From assembly GCF_001424225.1 (NCBI RefSeq), contig NZ_LMOR01000004.1:558001-622000 (forward strand): 64,000 bases of DNA, read 5' to 3'. The DNA is from Microbacterium sp. Leaf151. Its GTDB lineage: Bacteria; Actinomycetota; Actinomycetes; Actinomycetales; Microbacteriaceae. The notes under the pieces were generated by a model that saw only the letters and a program-made list of their open reading frames with translations, had not been told where the DNA came from and searched no databases. Positions 26,607-35,379 of this stretch are shown piece after piece (position 1 is the first letter of the stretch; each line of letters opens with the position of its first letter). Made by a program: the position numbers and the translations under genes.

Positions 26607-26963
26607 ATGCCGGGCACGGTCGCGTCTGAGGACGAGCTCGGACGCAAGCTGGCGGCTCTGTCCTTCATCGAGCGCCGCGCGCTGCTCGAGGTGCTGCTGA
26701 GCGCGCACCGCGACGGCGGCGAGGGGATGACGATCACGGCCCTGGCCGCTGCTACCGAGACCAACCGCTTCACGGCGTCACGACAGCTCGCAGCGCTCCG
26801 AGACGCCGGATTCGTTCGCGCCCGCCGCGACGGCACACGCCGTCTGCATAGCATCGACCTCTGCGGCATCCTGATGGTCGACGACTGGCTTCTGCCCTTC
26901 GTGGACGCCGCACTCGAGCTTCCCGCGGACGCGGAGAGCCCGCCGGTCGGAGTCACGGCATGA
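26607..26963 (+). CDS. Small winged-helix DNA-binding protein
   Basis: A 118-residue protein with an ArsR-like or MarR-like winged helix: ITALAAATETNRFTASRQLAAL, then RDAGFVRARRDGTRRLHSID as the wing. It starts 6 nt after the transketolase subunit, so it belongs to that operon and could be a second regulator of the locus. The C-terminal third has no recognised domain. It has no metal-binding cysteines apart from one in DLCGIL. Confidence 0.72.
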   Translation: MPGTVASEDELGRKLAALSFIERRALLEVLLSAHRDGGEGMTITALAAATETNRFTASRQLAALRDAGFVRARRDGTRRLHSIDLCGILMVDDWLLPFVDAALELPADAESPPVGVTA

Positions 26964-27451
26964 CGGCGTCCGTCCCGCACACTCCGGCACGGTGTCCTGC
27001 GCGCGCATCCTGCACCTGACCACACTCCGGGGGTCCACGGGAAGCACCAGCACGGAATCCCGGAGGTGTCGTCTCGCCCTCGTCGCCTTCTGATTCAGGG
27101 AAGACATCCCAGGAATGGGACTGCGGCACGCATTTTCCGACGCCGGGGTGTTTCGACGCCCGTCGACGACTCGACCCCATTGTCCCCGCGATTTCGGTAG
27201 AAAGAGCGTTCAGGAAGGGAGAGAATCGACATTTCGCCCGAAGGGGTGGTCTTTTTCTCGCCGGATTCGTAGGATGTTCTCGCCTGCCTCACTGTGTGAA
27301 GCCGGGCAAGAAAGCACCGACATTCGCGGGCGCTCCGGAGTCACACCGCCACGGAGCCGTCCCCGATACGGATCCGGCCGGCCACGTCGGCCACCGGCTC
27401 CCCGGACCCCTCAGGTGTCGCAAGGATGCGTGAGGACAACGAAAGGCGACA
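26964..27451. other. 488-bp gene-free stretch before the lectin gene
   Basis: Base composition drops in GC between about 27060 and 27300, but no coding sequence, strong hairpin or clear promoter hexamer pair could be supported. It probably contains the promoter and a long leader for the secreted lectin protein. Confidence 0.4.
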
Positions 27452-28480
27452 ATGTCCCGGACAACGAAGTCCACAACGAAGAAGAGACTCCTCGGAGCTC
27501 TCACGGCCATCCTGATCGCGGGTACGACGACCCTGGCGGGCGGCGCCCCGGCCCAGGCCGTCACGGCCCCCGTCGGCACCGGAAGTGCCCAGGAGATCCG
27601 CAACCAGCACAGCAGCATGTGCCTGGACAACTGGGATTCCGGCACACAGCCCGGTACCGAGGTGCGACAGTACACGTGCGGCGAGGGCGACGTCCAACGC
27701 TGGGCGGTCACCGACCTCGGCACGGGTTACGCGGAGATCAAGAATGTCCTCAGCGGCCTGTGCCTCGACAATCTGAACGCCGCCACGGCACCGGGCTCAC
27801 CGGTGGCGCTGTGGACGTGCAACGGGGGAACCAACCAGCAGTGGAGGATCACCGACGTCGGCGGCGGCGCGAATATCGTCAACCGGCAGAACGAACTGTG
27901 CCTCGAGATCCCGGGGTACGACCAGATCGATGGCACCGCAGCCAGCCAGTGGACGTGCAACGGCGGGAAGAACCAGCGCTGGGTGTCTTCGGACCCGACC
28001 TGGCAGAAGATCACGTGGTCGCTCGAGCGCTCCTCGAACCCCTCGGCCGATGAGCTGGACGCCTATGACAAGATCACCTACGCCATGGACCGCGCGGTCG
28101 AGCGCTACAACCGCCTCGACAACATCCACCGGCACCTGACCGTGGCGTACGCGCCCTGGGTCGAGACCGCCGATGCGAACCTCTCCGGCTACATCCGCTT
28201 CGGATGGAACCGCGGCTACATGCAGGAGGGCACCGCGCTGCACGAGATGTCGCACACCTTCGGCGTCGGGCAGTCGAACGCGTTCTTCAACAAGTGCCAG
28301 TACGGCGGCTGGGACTCCGCCCTGCCGCTGCTGCGGACGTGGGACGGCTCCGGCGCGAACCTCAACTGCAGCGGGGTGCACATCTACCCCTACGGCCTGA
28401 ACTACAACAACGAGTTCAGCGGGCAGAACTTCGACAGGCACGTGAAGCTGGTGCAATCCATGCTGACCGACGGCATGTAA
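27452..28480 (+). CDS. Secreted ricin-type lectin with an HExxH metalloprotease-like domain
   Basis: A 342-residue exported protein. A signal peptide with a KK-rich start and a likely cut after APAQA (about residue 35) leads into a ricin-B beta-trefoil of residues 45-180 with three QxW-type motifs (VQRWAV, NQQWRI, NQRWVS) and paired cysteines, a sugar-binding module. The C-terminal 160 residues contain HEMSHTFGVG at residues 264-273, matching HExxHxxG of metzincin-like peptidases. The expected third ligand three positions after the glycine is Gln, so either another residue completes the site or activity is altered. The gene stands alone; the ATG follows AAAGG. Confidence 0.83.
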   Translation: MSRTTKSTTKKRLLGALTAILIAGTTTLAGGAPAQAVTAPVGTGSAQEIRNQHSSMCLDNWDSGTQPGTEVRQYTCGEGDVQRWAVTDLGTGYAEIKNVLSGLCLDNLNAATAPGSPVALWTCNGGTNQQWRITDVGGGANIVNRQNELCLEIPGYDQIDGTAASQWTCNGGKNQRWVSSDPTWQKITWSLERSSNPSADELDAYDKITYAMDRAVERYNRLDNIHRHLTVAYAPWVETADANLSGYIRFGWNRGYMQEGTALHEMSHTFGVGQSNAFFNKCQYGGWDSALPLLRTWDGSGANLNCSGVHIYPYGLNYNNEFSGQNFDRHVKLVQSMLTDGM

Positions 28481-28498
28481 TCACCCCTACGGCCGGCC

Positions 28499-28554
28499 GA
28501 TCCCGGCCCCGAGCGCGTCCCCGTCTCACGCGGGACGCCTCGGGTGCCGGGATC
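28499..28554. terminator. Long bidirectional terminator hairpin
   Basis: A 56-nt stem-loop: GATCCCGGC, CCCGAG and GCGTCCC on the left pair in order with GGGACGC, CTCGGG and GCCGGGATC on the right, with single-base bulges. It fills the gap between the convergent lectin and MFS genes. Confidence 0.8.
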
Positions 28555-28558
28555 GTCC

Positions 28559-29941
28559 TCAAACCCGCGACAACCCGCGGATCGGGCTGACCTCCTGCTC
28601 GGCCTCGTGGTCGGGGCCGAGGGGGATGCCGCTGCGGTCGCGCAGCAGCAGGGTCGCGACGAGTCCGAGCACCGCCATGATCGCGAGATACACCGTCACC
28701 GACACGGTCGTTCCGGTCGCGTCGACGAGCGCGGTCGCGATGGTCGGGGCGAACGCGCCACCGCAGATGGCGCCGATCGCGTAGGAGATCGAGACGCCCG
28801 AGAAGCGGATGGATGCCGGGAACAGCTCGGCATACAGCGCCGCTTGGGGACCGTACGTCAGGCCCAGACCGACCGTCAGCAGCACGAGACCCAGCGCGAG
28901 CATCCCCACGCTGCCGGAGTTGACGAGCGGGAACAGCGCCACGATCGCCACGAGCAGCGCGATCCATCCGATGACGTAGGTGTTGCGGCGCCCGATCTTG
29001 TCGCCCAGCCAACCGCCGATCCAGGTGAAGACGAACCACGACACCGCCGACAGGGTCACGGCGCCGAGCACGTCGGCCGTCGCCAGGCCCAGCGGACCGT
29101 CGGGATTGGTCGCATACCGCTGGATGTAGCCGCCGGTGGTCATGTAGCCCACGGCGTTGTTGCCGGCGAACACGAACGCGGCGATGATCACGAGCAGCGC
29201 GTGCTTGCGGAACAGCTGCACGATCGGCATCCGGGTCTGCTCCTTGCGTTCGGCGATCTCGACGAACACCGGGCTCTCCTCGACCTTCCGGCGCACGTAG
29301 TAGCCGATGAGGATGAGCACGAACGACAGCAGGAACGGCACACGCCAGCCCCACGCGAGGAACGCGTCGCCGGGGGCGATGAGCGCCATGAGCGCCAGCA
29401 TGCCGCTCGCGAGCAGCAGGCCGAGGGGCACACCGAGCTGCGGCGACGCGCCGAACAGGCTGCGCTTGGCCTTGGGGGCGTGTTCGACGGCCATGAGCAC
29501 CGCGCCGCCCCATTCACCACCGGCCGAGATGCCCTGCAGCACGCGCAGCAGGATCAGCAGCGCGGGAGCGGCGACGCCGATGACGTCGTACGTCGGAAGG
29601 ACGCCGATGAGGGTGGTCGAGGCTCCCATGAGGATGAGCGTCAGCATCAGCACGACCCGGCGGCCGTACTTGTCACCGAGGTGGCCGGCGAGGAAGGCGC
29701 CGAGCGGGCGGAAGAGGAAGCTCAACCCCACGGTGAGGAACGCCAGGATCTGCGCGATGCCGGGGCCGGCGGGTGCGAAGAAGAGCTGACCGAACACCAG
29801 CCCCGCAGCCGACGCGTAGAGGAAGAAGTCGTACCACTCGACGGTGGTGCCGACAACGGTGGCGAAGACCACGCGGCGGCGGTCCGTCGACGTGGAGATG
29901 GTGCCGGTGGGCGTGAATCCCGGCGGTTGCGAGCGAGACAT
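28559..29941 (-). CDS. MFS transporter beside the homoprotocatechuate operon
   Basis: A 460-residue 12-helix MHS-type permease (TTVEWYDFFLYASAAGLVF; FRPLGAFLAGHLGDKYGRR; SAGGEWGGAVLM). It is divergent from the catabolic operon starting at 30062, sharing the 120-bp promoter region with its GTATAC palindrome. It is therefore the probable importer of the aromatic acid degraded there, such as a hydroxyphenylacetate. The substrate is inferred from position only. Confidence 0.9.
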   Translation of the reverse strand: MSRSQPPGFTPTGTISTSTDRRRVVFATVVGTTVEWYDFFLYASAAGLVFGQLFFAPAGPGIAQILAFLTVGLSFLFRPLGAFLAGHLGDKYGRRVVLMLTLILMGASTTLIGVLPTYDVIGVAAPALLILLRVLQGISAGGEWGGAVLMAVEHAPKAKRSLFGASPQLGVPLGLLLASGMLALMALIAPGDAFLAWGWRVPFLLSFVLILIGYYVRRKVEESPVFVEIAERKEQTRMPIVQLFRKHALLVIIAAFVFAGNNAVGYMTTGGYIQRYATNPDGPLGLATADVLGAVTLSAVSWFVFTWIGGWLGDKIGRRNTYVIGWIALLVAIVALFPLVNSGSVGMLALGLVLLTVGLGLTYGPQAALYAELFPASIRFSGVSISYAIGAICGGAFAPTIATALVDATGTTVSVTVYLAIMAVLGLVATLLLRDRSGIPLGPDHEAEQEVSPIRGLSRV

Positions 29942-30023
29942 GGGGACTCCTTCGAGACGTCGTCGTCATGGGCCCCCCGGCGTCGTCGTCGGTGACGAGG
30001 CGCGGTTTGCGGGGGCGTTGGAC

Positions 30024-30035
30024 ATCGTATACGAT
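30024..30035. promoter_or_regulatory. Perfect 12-bp palindrome ATCGTATACGAT
   Basis: The palindrome lies 27 nt before the first catabolic gene, in the divergent promoter region, followed by a half-copy GGATACGA. The TCGTATACGA core fits GntR-family operators, and a GntR gene is the second gene of this operon. A near copy lies at 17608. Confidence 0.7.
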
Positions 30036-30061
30036 TTCGGATACGACGCAAGGGAGCTTCC

Positions 30062-31615
30062 ATGATCGACCGCACCGACCCCCGGTTCACCGTCCTCGAC
30101 GGGCGCCCGGGCAAGATCGTTGCCGTCCACCTCTCCTACGTCTCGCGCGCCGACCAGAGGGGCCGCCGCCCCGCGGCCCCGTCCTACTTCTTCAAGCCGT
30201 CGAGCTCGCTCGCCTCCTCGGGTGCCGAGATCGTCCGCCCCGCCGGCACCGAACTCCTGGCGTTCGAAGGCGAGATCGCGCTGATCATCGGCGAGCCCGC
30301 TCGGTGGGTGACCCCGGATGCCGCGTGGTCGCACGTGGCATCCGTCACCGCCGCGAACGACTTCGGTCTGTACGACCTGCGCGCGAACGATAAGGGCTCC
30401 AACGTGCGGTCCAAGGGTGGCGACGGTTACACGCCGCTCGGTCCGGAACTCATCGACGCCCGCGCGGTCGACCCCACGGCGCTGCGCCTGCGCACCTGGG
30501 TCGACGGCGACCTCGTCCAAGACGACAGCACCGCGGGCCTCATCTTCCCGCTCGCCCAGATCATCGCCGACCTGTCGCAGCACTTCACCCTCGAAACCGG
30601 CGACGTCATCCTCACCGGCACCCCCGCCGGCTCGTCGGTGGTCACGCCGGGTCAGGTCGTCGAGGTACAGGTGGACGCCGGCTCCCATTCGACCGGCCGG
30701 CTCCGCACCACGGTGGTGCAGGGCGGGCGCTCCTTCGACGCCGAGATCGGGTCGCTCCCGAGCGTCGACGACACCCAGCGCACCGAGGCGTGGGGCTCGT
30801 CCGAGGCCGCGGCCGCAGGAGCCCTCGTGAGAACAGGGGATCACGCCGGAACAGGACACTCCGACACGGATCGTCCTGTTCTCGCCGGATCCCCTGTCCC
30901 CGCGGGGGATGCCGCCCACCCGGTGCTCACCGCCGAGCTCCGCGACAAGTTGTCGCGCGTGCCCGTCGCCGCCCTCAGCGGACAGCTCCGCAAGCGCGGC
31001 CTCGACGACGTGACGATCGACGGCGTGCACGCCCTCACCCCCGGCAGCCGCTTCGTCGGCACGGCCCGGACCCTGCGCTTCCTCCCCCACCGTGAAGACC
31101 TCTTCGCCGCGCGCGGTGGCGGACAGAACGCGCAGAAGCGCGCGTTCGACGCGGTCGGAGAGGGTGAGGTCATCGTCATCGAGGCGCGAGGCGAGACCGG
31201 CTCCGGCACGCTCGGCGACATCCTCGCCCTTCGCGCCCACGCGCGCGGAGCCGCGGCCATCGTCACCGACGGAGGCGTTCGCGACGCCGAAGCCGTGGCC
31301 GCGGTCGGCATCCCCGTCTTCACCGCCGGCCCGCACCCGGCCGTGCTCGGTCGCCGGCACGTCCCCTGGGAGACCGACGTGGCCGTCGGCTGCGGCGGCA
31401 CGACCGTCGAACCCGGCGACATCCTCGTCGGCGACGGCGACGGCGTCATCGTCATCCCTCCCGCCCTCGCCGAAGAGGTGGCCGACGCCGCCCTCGTGCA
31501 GGAAGAGGAGGACGCCTGGATCGCCCGCCAGGTGGCATCCGGTCATCCCCTCGACGGACTCTTCCCGATGAACGCCGACTGGCGCGCCCGCTACGAGAGC
31601 GAAAGGAACGCCTGA
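30062..31615 (+). CDS. Fusion of FAH-family isomerase/decarboxylase and RraA-like aldolase/decarboxylase
   Basis: A 517-residue two-domain enzyme. Residues 1-245 form a fumarylacetoacetate hydrolase (FAH) domain like HpaG, with FEGEIALIIG, RSKGGDGYTPLGP and LTGTPAG. Residues about 285-517 form an RraA-like domain with the GDILALRAHA and DGGVRDAEA metal/substrate motifs of 4-hydroxy-4-methyl-2-oxoglutarate aldolases and oxaloacetate decarboxylases. In the homoprotocatechuate pathway HpaG decarboxylates a tricarboxylate and isomerises the product, so the RraA part may do the decarboxylation (inference). No separate HpaF-type gene is present. The joining segment is encoded by a 65-bp imperfect palindrome. 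The start follows GGGAG; the stop overlaps the GntR start. Confidence 0.88.
   Translation: MIDRTDPRFTVLDGRPGKIVAVHLSYVSRADQRGRRPAAPSYFFKPSSSLASSGAEIVRPAGTELLAFEGEIALIIGEPARWVTPDAAWSHVASVTAANDFGLYDLRANDKGSNVRSKGGDGYTPLGPELIDARAVDPTALRLRTWVDGDLVQDDSTAGLIFPLAQIIADLSQHFTLETGDVILTGTPAGSSVVTPGQVVEVQVDAGSHSTGRLRTTVVQGGRSFDAEIGSLPSVDDTQRTEAWGSSEAAAAGALVRTGDHAGTGHSDTDRPVLAGSPVPAGDAAHPVLTAELRDKLSRVPVAALSGQLRKRGLDDVTIDGVHALTPGSRFVGTARTLRFLPHREDLFAARGGGQNAQKRAFDAVGEGEVIVIEARGETGSGTLGDILALRAHARGAAAIVTDGGVRDAEAVAAVGIPVFTAGPHPAVLGRRHVPWETDVAVGCGGTTVEPGDILVGDGDGVIVIPPALAEEVADAALVQEEEDAWIARQVASGHPLDGLFPMNADWRARYESERNA
30833..30897. repeat. 65-bp imperfect palindrome inside the interdomain linker
   Basis: Outer arms ACAGGGGATC (30833-30842) and its complement (30888-30897), plus inner arms AACAGGAC (30850-30857) and its complement (30873-30880), form a nested hairpin within coding sequence, exactly at the FAH-RraA junction. 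It looks like an inserted palindromic element that has become linker. Confidence 0.75.
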
Positions 31616-32307
31616 TGGATGCCACGACCCCCGCGACCTCCCGCAGCAAATCGCAGCAGGCCTACCACTGGGTCAAGGAACGTATCGCCTCGCAGGAGTT
31701 CACCCCCGGCTACCGCCTCGTGCTCGGGACGATCGCCGGCGAGCTCGACATGAGCGTCGTGCCGGTGCGCGAGGCGATCCGACAGCTCGAGGCCGAGGGC
31801 CTGGTGATGTTCGAGCGCAACGTCGGCGCGCGCGTCTCGATGGTCGACGACACCGCGTACCGCTTCAGCATGCAGGCGCTCAGCCTGCTCGAGGGGGCGG
31901 CGACGGCGCTCTCCGCGCGGGCCCTCACCGCGAACGACGTGCGCCGCGCGCGCGAGATCAACGAGCTGATGGTCGAGACCCTCGAGCACTTCGACCCGCG
32001 CGCGTTCACCGCGCTGAACCAGGAGTTCCACGCCATCCTGTTCGCCAAGTGCGCCAACCCGCGCATGCTCGAGCTGGTGCAGGCCGAGTGGGCTCGCCTC
32101 GGGCACCTGCGCGACTCCACCTTCAGCTTCGTGCCTGGCCGCGCTGCGGAGTCGGTGCGTGAGCACGAGAACATCCTCGCGCTCATCGAGACCGGCGCCC
32201 CACTCGCCGAGATCGAGAAAGCCTCGCGACGCCACCGCTCGGCCACCCTCGATGCCTACATGATCCACGAGCACCCCGACCAGGTGCTCGGCCTGCCCGC
32301 CTTCTGA
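31615..32307 (+). CDS. GntR/FCD-family regulator of the homoprotocatechuate operon
   Basis: A 230-residue regulator: GntR winged helix (AYHWVKERIASQEFTPGYRL; IAGELDMSVVPVREAIRQLE) and an FCD ligand domain with the metal-site pattern around NQEFHAILF and SRRHRSATLDAY. It overlaps the preceding fusion gene by 1 nt, so it is produced with the enzymes it probably controls. The palindrome at 30024 is the likely operator, with a near match at 17608. Confidence 0.9.
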   Translation: MDATTPATSRSKSQQAYHWVKERIASQEFTPGYRLVLGTIAGELDMSVVPVREAIRQLEAEGLVMFERNVGARVSMVDDTAYRFSMQALSLLEGAATALSARALTANDVRRAREINELMVETLEHFDPRAFTALNQEFHAILFAKCANPRMLELVQAEWARLGHLRDSTFSFVPGRAAESVREHENILALIETGAPLAEIEKASRRHRSATLDAYMIHEHPDQVLGLPAF

Positions 32308-32397
32308 TTTCCGGATGCCGCACACCCCACGCCCCGACGGCACCGTCGCCACGGACCCTGCGTCGCCGGCATCCACCCCTCCACCGAAGGAGCTCAC

Positions 32398-33912
32398 ATG
32401 ACCACCCCGCTCACCACCGCGCGCCGCATCCCGGCCGACCTCCCCGAGCGCATGCAGCACTACATCGGGGGCGCCTTCGTCGACTCGGTCGACGGGGACA
32501 CGTTCGACGTGCTCGACCCGGTGACCAACCAGACCTACCTGACCGCCGCCGCAGGCAAGAAGGCCGACGTCGATCTCGCCGTCGCCGCTGCCCGCACGGC
32601 CTTCGCCGAGGGACCATGGCCGCGCATGCTCCCCCGCGAGCGCTCGCGCGTGCTGCACCGCATCGCCGACATCGTCGAGTCGCGCGACCAGCGCCTCGCC
32701 GAACTCGAAAGTTTCGACTCCGGGCTCCCGATCACCCAGGCGCTGGGCCAGGCCCGCCGCGCCGCCGAGAACTTCCGCTTCTTCGCCGACCTGATCGTCG
32801 CCCAGACCGACGACGCGTTCAAGGTGCCCGGCCGGCAGCTCAACTACGTCAACCGCAAGCCCATCGGGGTCGCCGGACTCATCACCCCGTGGAACACCCC
32901 GTTCATGCTCGAGTCGTGGAAGCTGGGCCCGGCGCTCGCGACCGGCAACACCGTGGTGCTGAAGCCCGCCGAGTTCACGCCCCTCTCCGCTTCGCTCTGG
33001 GCGGGCATCTTCGAGGAGGCGGGGCTTCCCGAGGGCGTGTTCAACCTCGTCAACGGCCTCGGCGAAGACGCCGGCGACGCGCTGGTGAAACACCCCGACG
33101 TTCCGCTCATCTCGTTCACCGGCGAGAGCAGCACCGGCCAGCTGATCTTCGGCAACGCCGCGCCCTTCCTCAAGGGGCTGTCGATGGAGCTCGGCGGCAA
33201 GAGCCCGGCGATCGTGTTCGCCGACGCCGACCTGGACGCCGCGATCGACGCCACCATCTTCGGCGTCTTCTCGCTCAACGGCGAGCGCTGCACCGCGGGC
33301 AGCCGCATCCTGGTCGAGCGCTCGGTGTACGACGCGTTCGTCGAGCGGTACGCAGCACAAGCCGATCGCGTGGTCGTCGGCTTCCCCGACGATCCCGCGA
33401 CCGAGGTCGGGGCGCTGGTGCACCCCGAGCACTACGCGAAGGTCATGTCGTACGTCGAGATCGGCAAGACCGAGGGGCGCCTGGTAGCCGGCGGTGGCCG
33501 CCCCGAGGGCTTCGACGAGGGCAATTTCGTGCGCCCCACGGTGTTCGCCGACGTCGCCCCCGACGCGCGCATCTTCCAGGAGGAGATCTTCGGTCCCGTC
33601 GTCGCGATCACCCCCTTCGACACGGACGCCGAGGCTCTCGCGCTCGCGAACAACACGCGCTACGGCCTCGCGGCCTACGTCTGGACGAACGACCTGAAGC
33701 GCGCGCACCTGTTCGCCCAGAACGTCGAGGCCGGCATGGTGTGGCTGAACAGCAACAACGTGCGCGACCTCCGCACCCCCTTCGGCGGCGTGAAGGCCTC
33801 GGGACTCGGGCACGAGGGCGGCTACCGCTCGATCGACTTCTACACCGATCAGCAGGCCGTGCACATCACGCTCGGCGGCGCCCACAACCCCACGTTCGGC
33901 AAGGCGCACTGA
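32398..33912 (+). CDS. hpaE: 5-carboxymethyl-2-hydroxymuconate semialdehyde dehydrogenase
   Basis: A 504-residue NAD-dependent aldehyde dehydrogenase with ITPWNTPFMLESWKLGPALA, catalytic glutamate in MELGGKSP, catalytic cysteine in NGERCTAGS and the C-terminal FGGVKASGLGHEGG. These fit the HpaE group. It oxidises the ring-cleavage product of homoprotocatechuate to 5-carboxymethyl-2-hydroxymuconate. It lies 90 nt after the GntR gene and 48 nt before the dioxygenase. Its place in the gene set supports the specific assignment over a generic aldehyde dehydrogenase. Confidence 0.92.
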   Translation: MTTPLTTARRIPADLPERMQHYIGGAFVDSVDGDTFDVLDPVTNQTYLTAAAGKKADVDLAVAAARTAFAEGPWPRMLPRERSRVLHRIADIVESRDQRLAELESFDSGLPITQALGQARRAAENFRFFADLIVAQTDDAFKVPGRQLNYVNRKPIGVAGLITPWNTPFMLESWKLGPALATGNTVVLKPAEFTPLSASLWAGIFEEAGLPEGVFNLVNGLGEDAGDALVKHPDVPLISFTGESSTGQLIFGNAAPFLKGLSMELGGKSPAIVFADADLDAAIDATIFGVFSLNGERCTAGSRILVERSVYDAFVERYAAQADRVVVGFPDDPATEVGALVHPEHYAKVMSYVEIGKTEGRLVAGGGRPEGFDEGNFVRPTVFADVAPDARIFQEEIFGPVVAITPFDTDAEALALANNTRYGLAAYVWTNDLKRAHLFAQNVEAGMVWLNSNNVRDLRTPFGGVKASGLGHEGGYRSIDFYTDQQAVHITLGGAHNPTFGKAH

Positions 33913-33960
33913 CGCCGCCCCCGCCCCCTCCCCTACTCGTCATACGCAAGGACGCGAACC

Positions 33961-35148
33961 ATGGCAAAGCACACCGAAGAACAGAAGACCTCCTCGGGGT
34001 TCTGGGTGACCCAGGAAGCACCGATCCACTCCGACGACCCGATCCCCACGCCGAAAGCCCCCGCGCCCGACATCCTGCGCTGCGCCTACATGGAGCTCGT
34101 GGTCACCGACCTCGCGGCATCCCGTGTCTTCTACGTCGACATCCTGGGACTGCACATCACCGAGGAGGATGACGAAGCGATCTACCTCCGCTCGACCGAG
34201 GAGTTCATCCACCACAACCTGGTCCTGCGCCAGGGCCCGATCGCCGCGGTGGCCGCGTTCTCGTATCGCGTCCGCAGCGCGGAAGACCTCGACAAGGCCG
34301 TCGCGTTCTACGGCGAGCTCGGCTGCGAGGTGCGCCGCGAGCCGAACGGGTTCACGAAGGGCATCGGCGACTCGGTGCGCGTCGTCGATCCCCTCGGTTT
34401 CCCGTACGAGTTCTTCTTCGACACCGAGCACCAGGAGCGCCTGTCGTGGCGCTACGACCTGTACTCCCCCGGCGAGCTCGTCCGCCTCGACCACTTCAAC
34501 CAGATCACCCCCGACGTGCCCCGGGCGGTGAACTTCATGCAGTCGCTCGGCTTCCGCGTCACCGAGGACATCCAGGACGAAGACGGCGTCGTCTACGCCG
34601 CGTGGATGCGCCGCAAGCCCACCGTGCACGACACCGCCATGACCGGCGGCGACGGGCCCCGCATGCACCACGTGTGCTTCGCCACGCACGAGAAGCACAA
34701 CATCCTCGCCATCTGCGACAAGCTCGGCGCGCTCCGCCGATCGGATGCCATCGAGCGCGGCCCCGGCCGCCACGGCGTTTCGAACGCGTTCTACCTGTAC
34801 CTGCGTGACCCCGACGGCCACCGCGTCGAGGTCTACACGCAGGACTACTACACCGGCGACCCCGACAACCCCGTCATCACATGGGACGTGCACGACAACC
34901 AGCGCCGCGACTGGTGGGGCAACCCGGTCGTTCCGTCGTGGTACACCGAGGGCTCTCTCGTGCTCGACCTCGACGGCCGGCCCCAGCCCGTGCGCGCCCG
35001 CACGGATTCGAGCGAGATGGCCGTGACGATCGGCGCCGACGGCTTCAGCTACACGCGCCCGCCCGAGCAGGTCGGCGCCGGGGCTTCGGCATCCGGTTCC
35101 TCTGTCTCCGCTCCCACGGGCGAGTTCAAGCTCGGCAACCAGCTGTAG
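33961..35148 (+). CDS. hpaD: 3,4-dihydroxyphenylacetate 2,3-dioxygenase
   Basis: A 395-residue vicinal-oxygen-chelate extradiol dioxygenase like the Brevibacterium and Arthrobacter homoprotocatechuate dioxygenases. Two N-terminal and two C-terminal beta-alpha-beta modules are recognisable. The metal ligands are His178 (RLDHFNQI), a His of the pair 236-237 (RMHHVCF) and Glu290 (HRVEVYTQDY). It opens the ring of homoprotocatechuate next to the hydroxyls. A C-terminal tail of about 25 residues, rich in Gly, Ala and Ser, is unusual. A 92-bp direct repeat follows the gene. Confidence 0.94.
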   Translation: MAKHTEEQKTSSGFWVTQEAPIHSDDPIPTPKAPAPDILRCAYMELVVTDLAASRVFYVDILGLHITEEDDEAIYLRSTEEFIHHNLVLRQGPIAAVAAFSYRVRSAEDLDKAVAFYGELGCEVRREPNGFTKGIGDSVRVVDPLGFPYEFFFDTEHQERLSWRYDLYSPGELVRLDHFNQITPDVPRAVNFMQSLGFRVTEDIQDEDGVVYAAWMRRKPTVHDTAMTGGDGPRMHHVCFATHEKHNILAICDKLGALRRSDAIERGPGRHGVSNAFYLYLRDPDGHRVEVYTQDYYTGDPDNPVITWDVHDNQRRDWWGNPVVPSWYTEGSLVLDLDGRPQPVRARTDSSEMAVTIGADGFSYTRPPEQVGAGASASGSSVSAPTGEFKLGNQL

Positions 35149-35161
35149 CAGGCGCCCCGCG

Positions 35162-35345
35162 AACCGCGTCCCACTTATGGCTGCCCACGCCCTCGCCACA
35201 CCGCCGAATCTGGGACACCGCCCGCACAAAGTGGGACACAGCCCCGCTCGACCAACCGCGTCCCACAAACGGCTGCCCACACCCCCGCCAGGCCGCCGAA
35301 CCTGGGACACCGCCTGCACAATCGGGGACAACGCCTGACCACAAT
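35162..35345. repeat. Two copies of a 92-bp direct repeat between hpaD and hpaH
   Basis: Copies start at 35162 and 35254, each with AACCGCGTCCCAC. They share the motifs GGCTGCCCAC, GCCGCCGAA and CTGGGACACCGCC. GTCCCACTT and AAGTGGGAC inside the first copy can pair over about 60 nt. The stretch is non-coding and lies inside the operon. Confidence 0.8.
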
Positions 35346-35379
35346 CGGGACGACGTCCGCACGACGCAAGAAGGACAGC

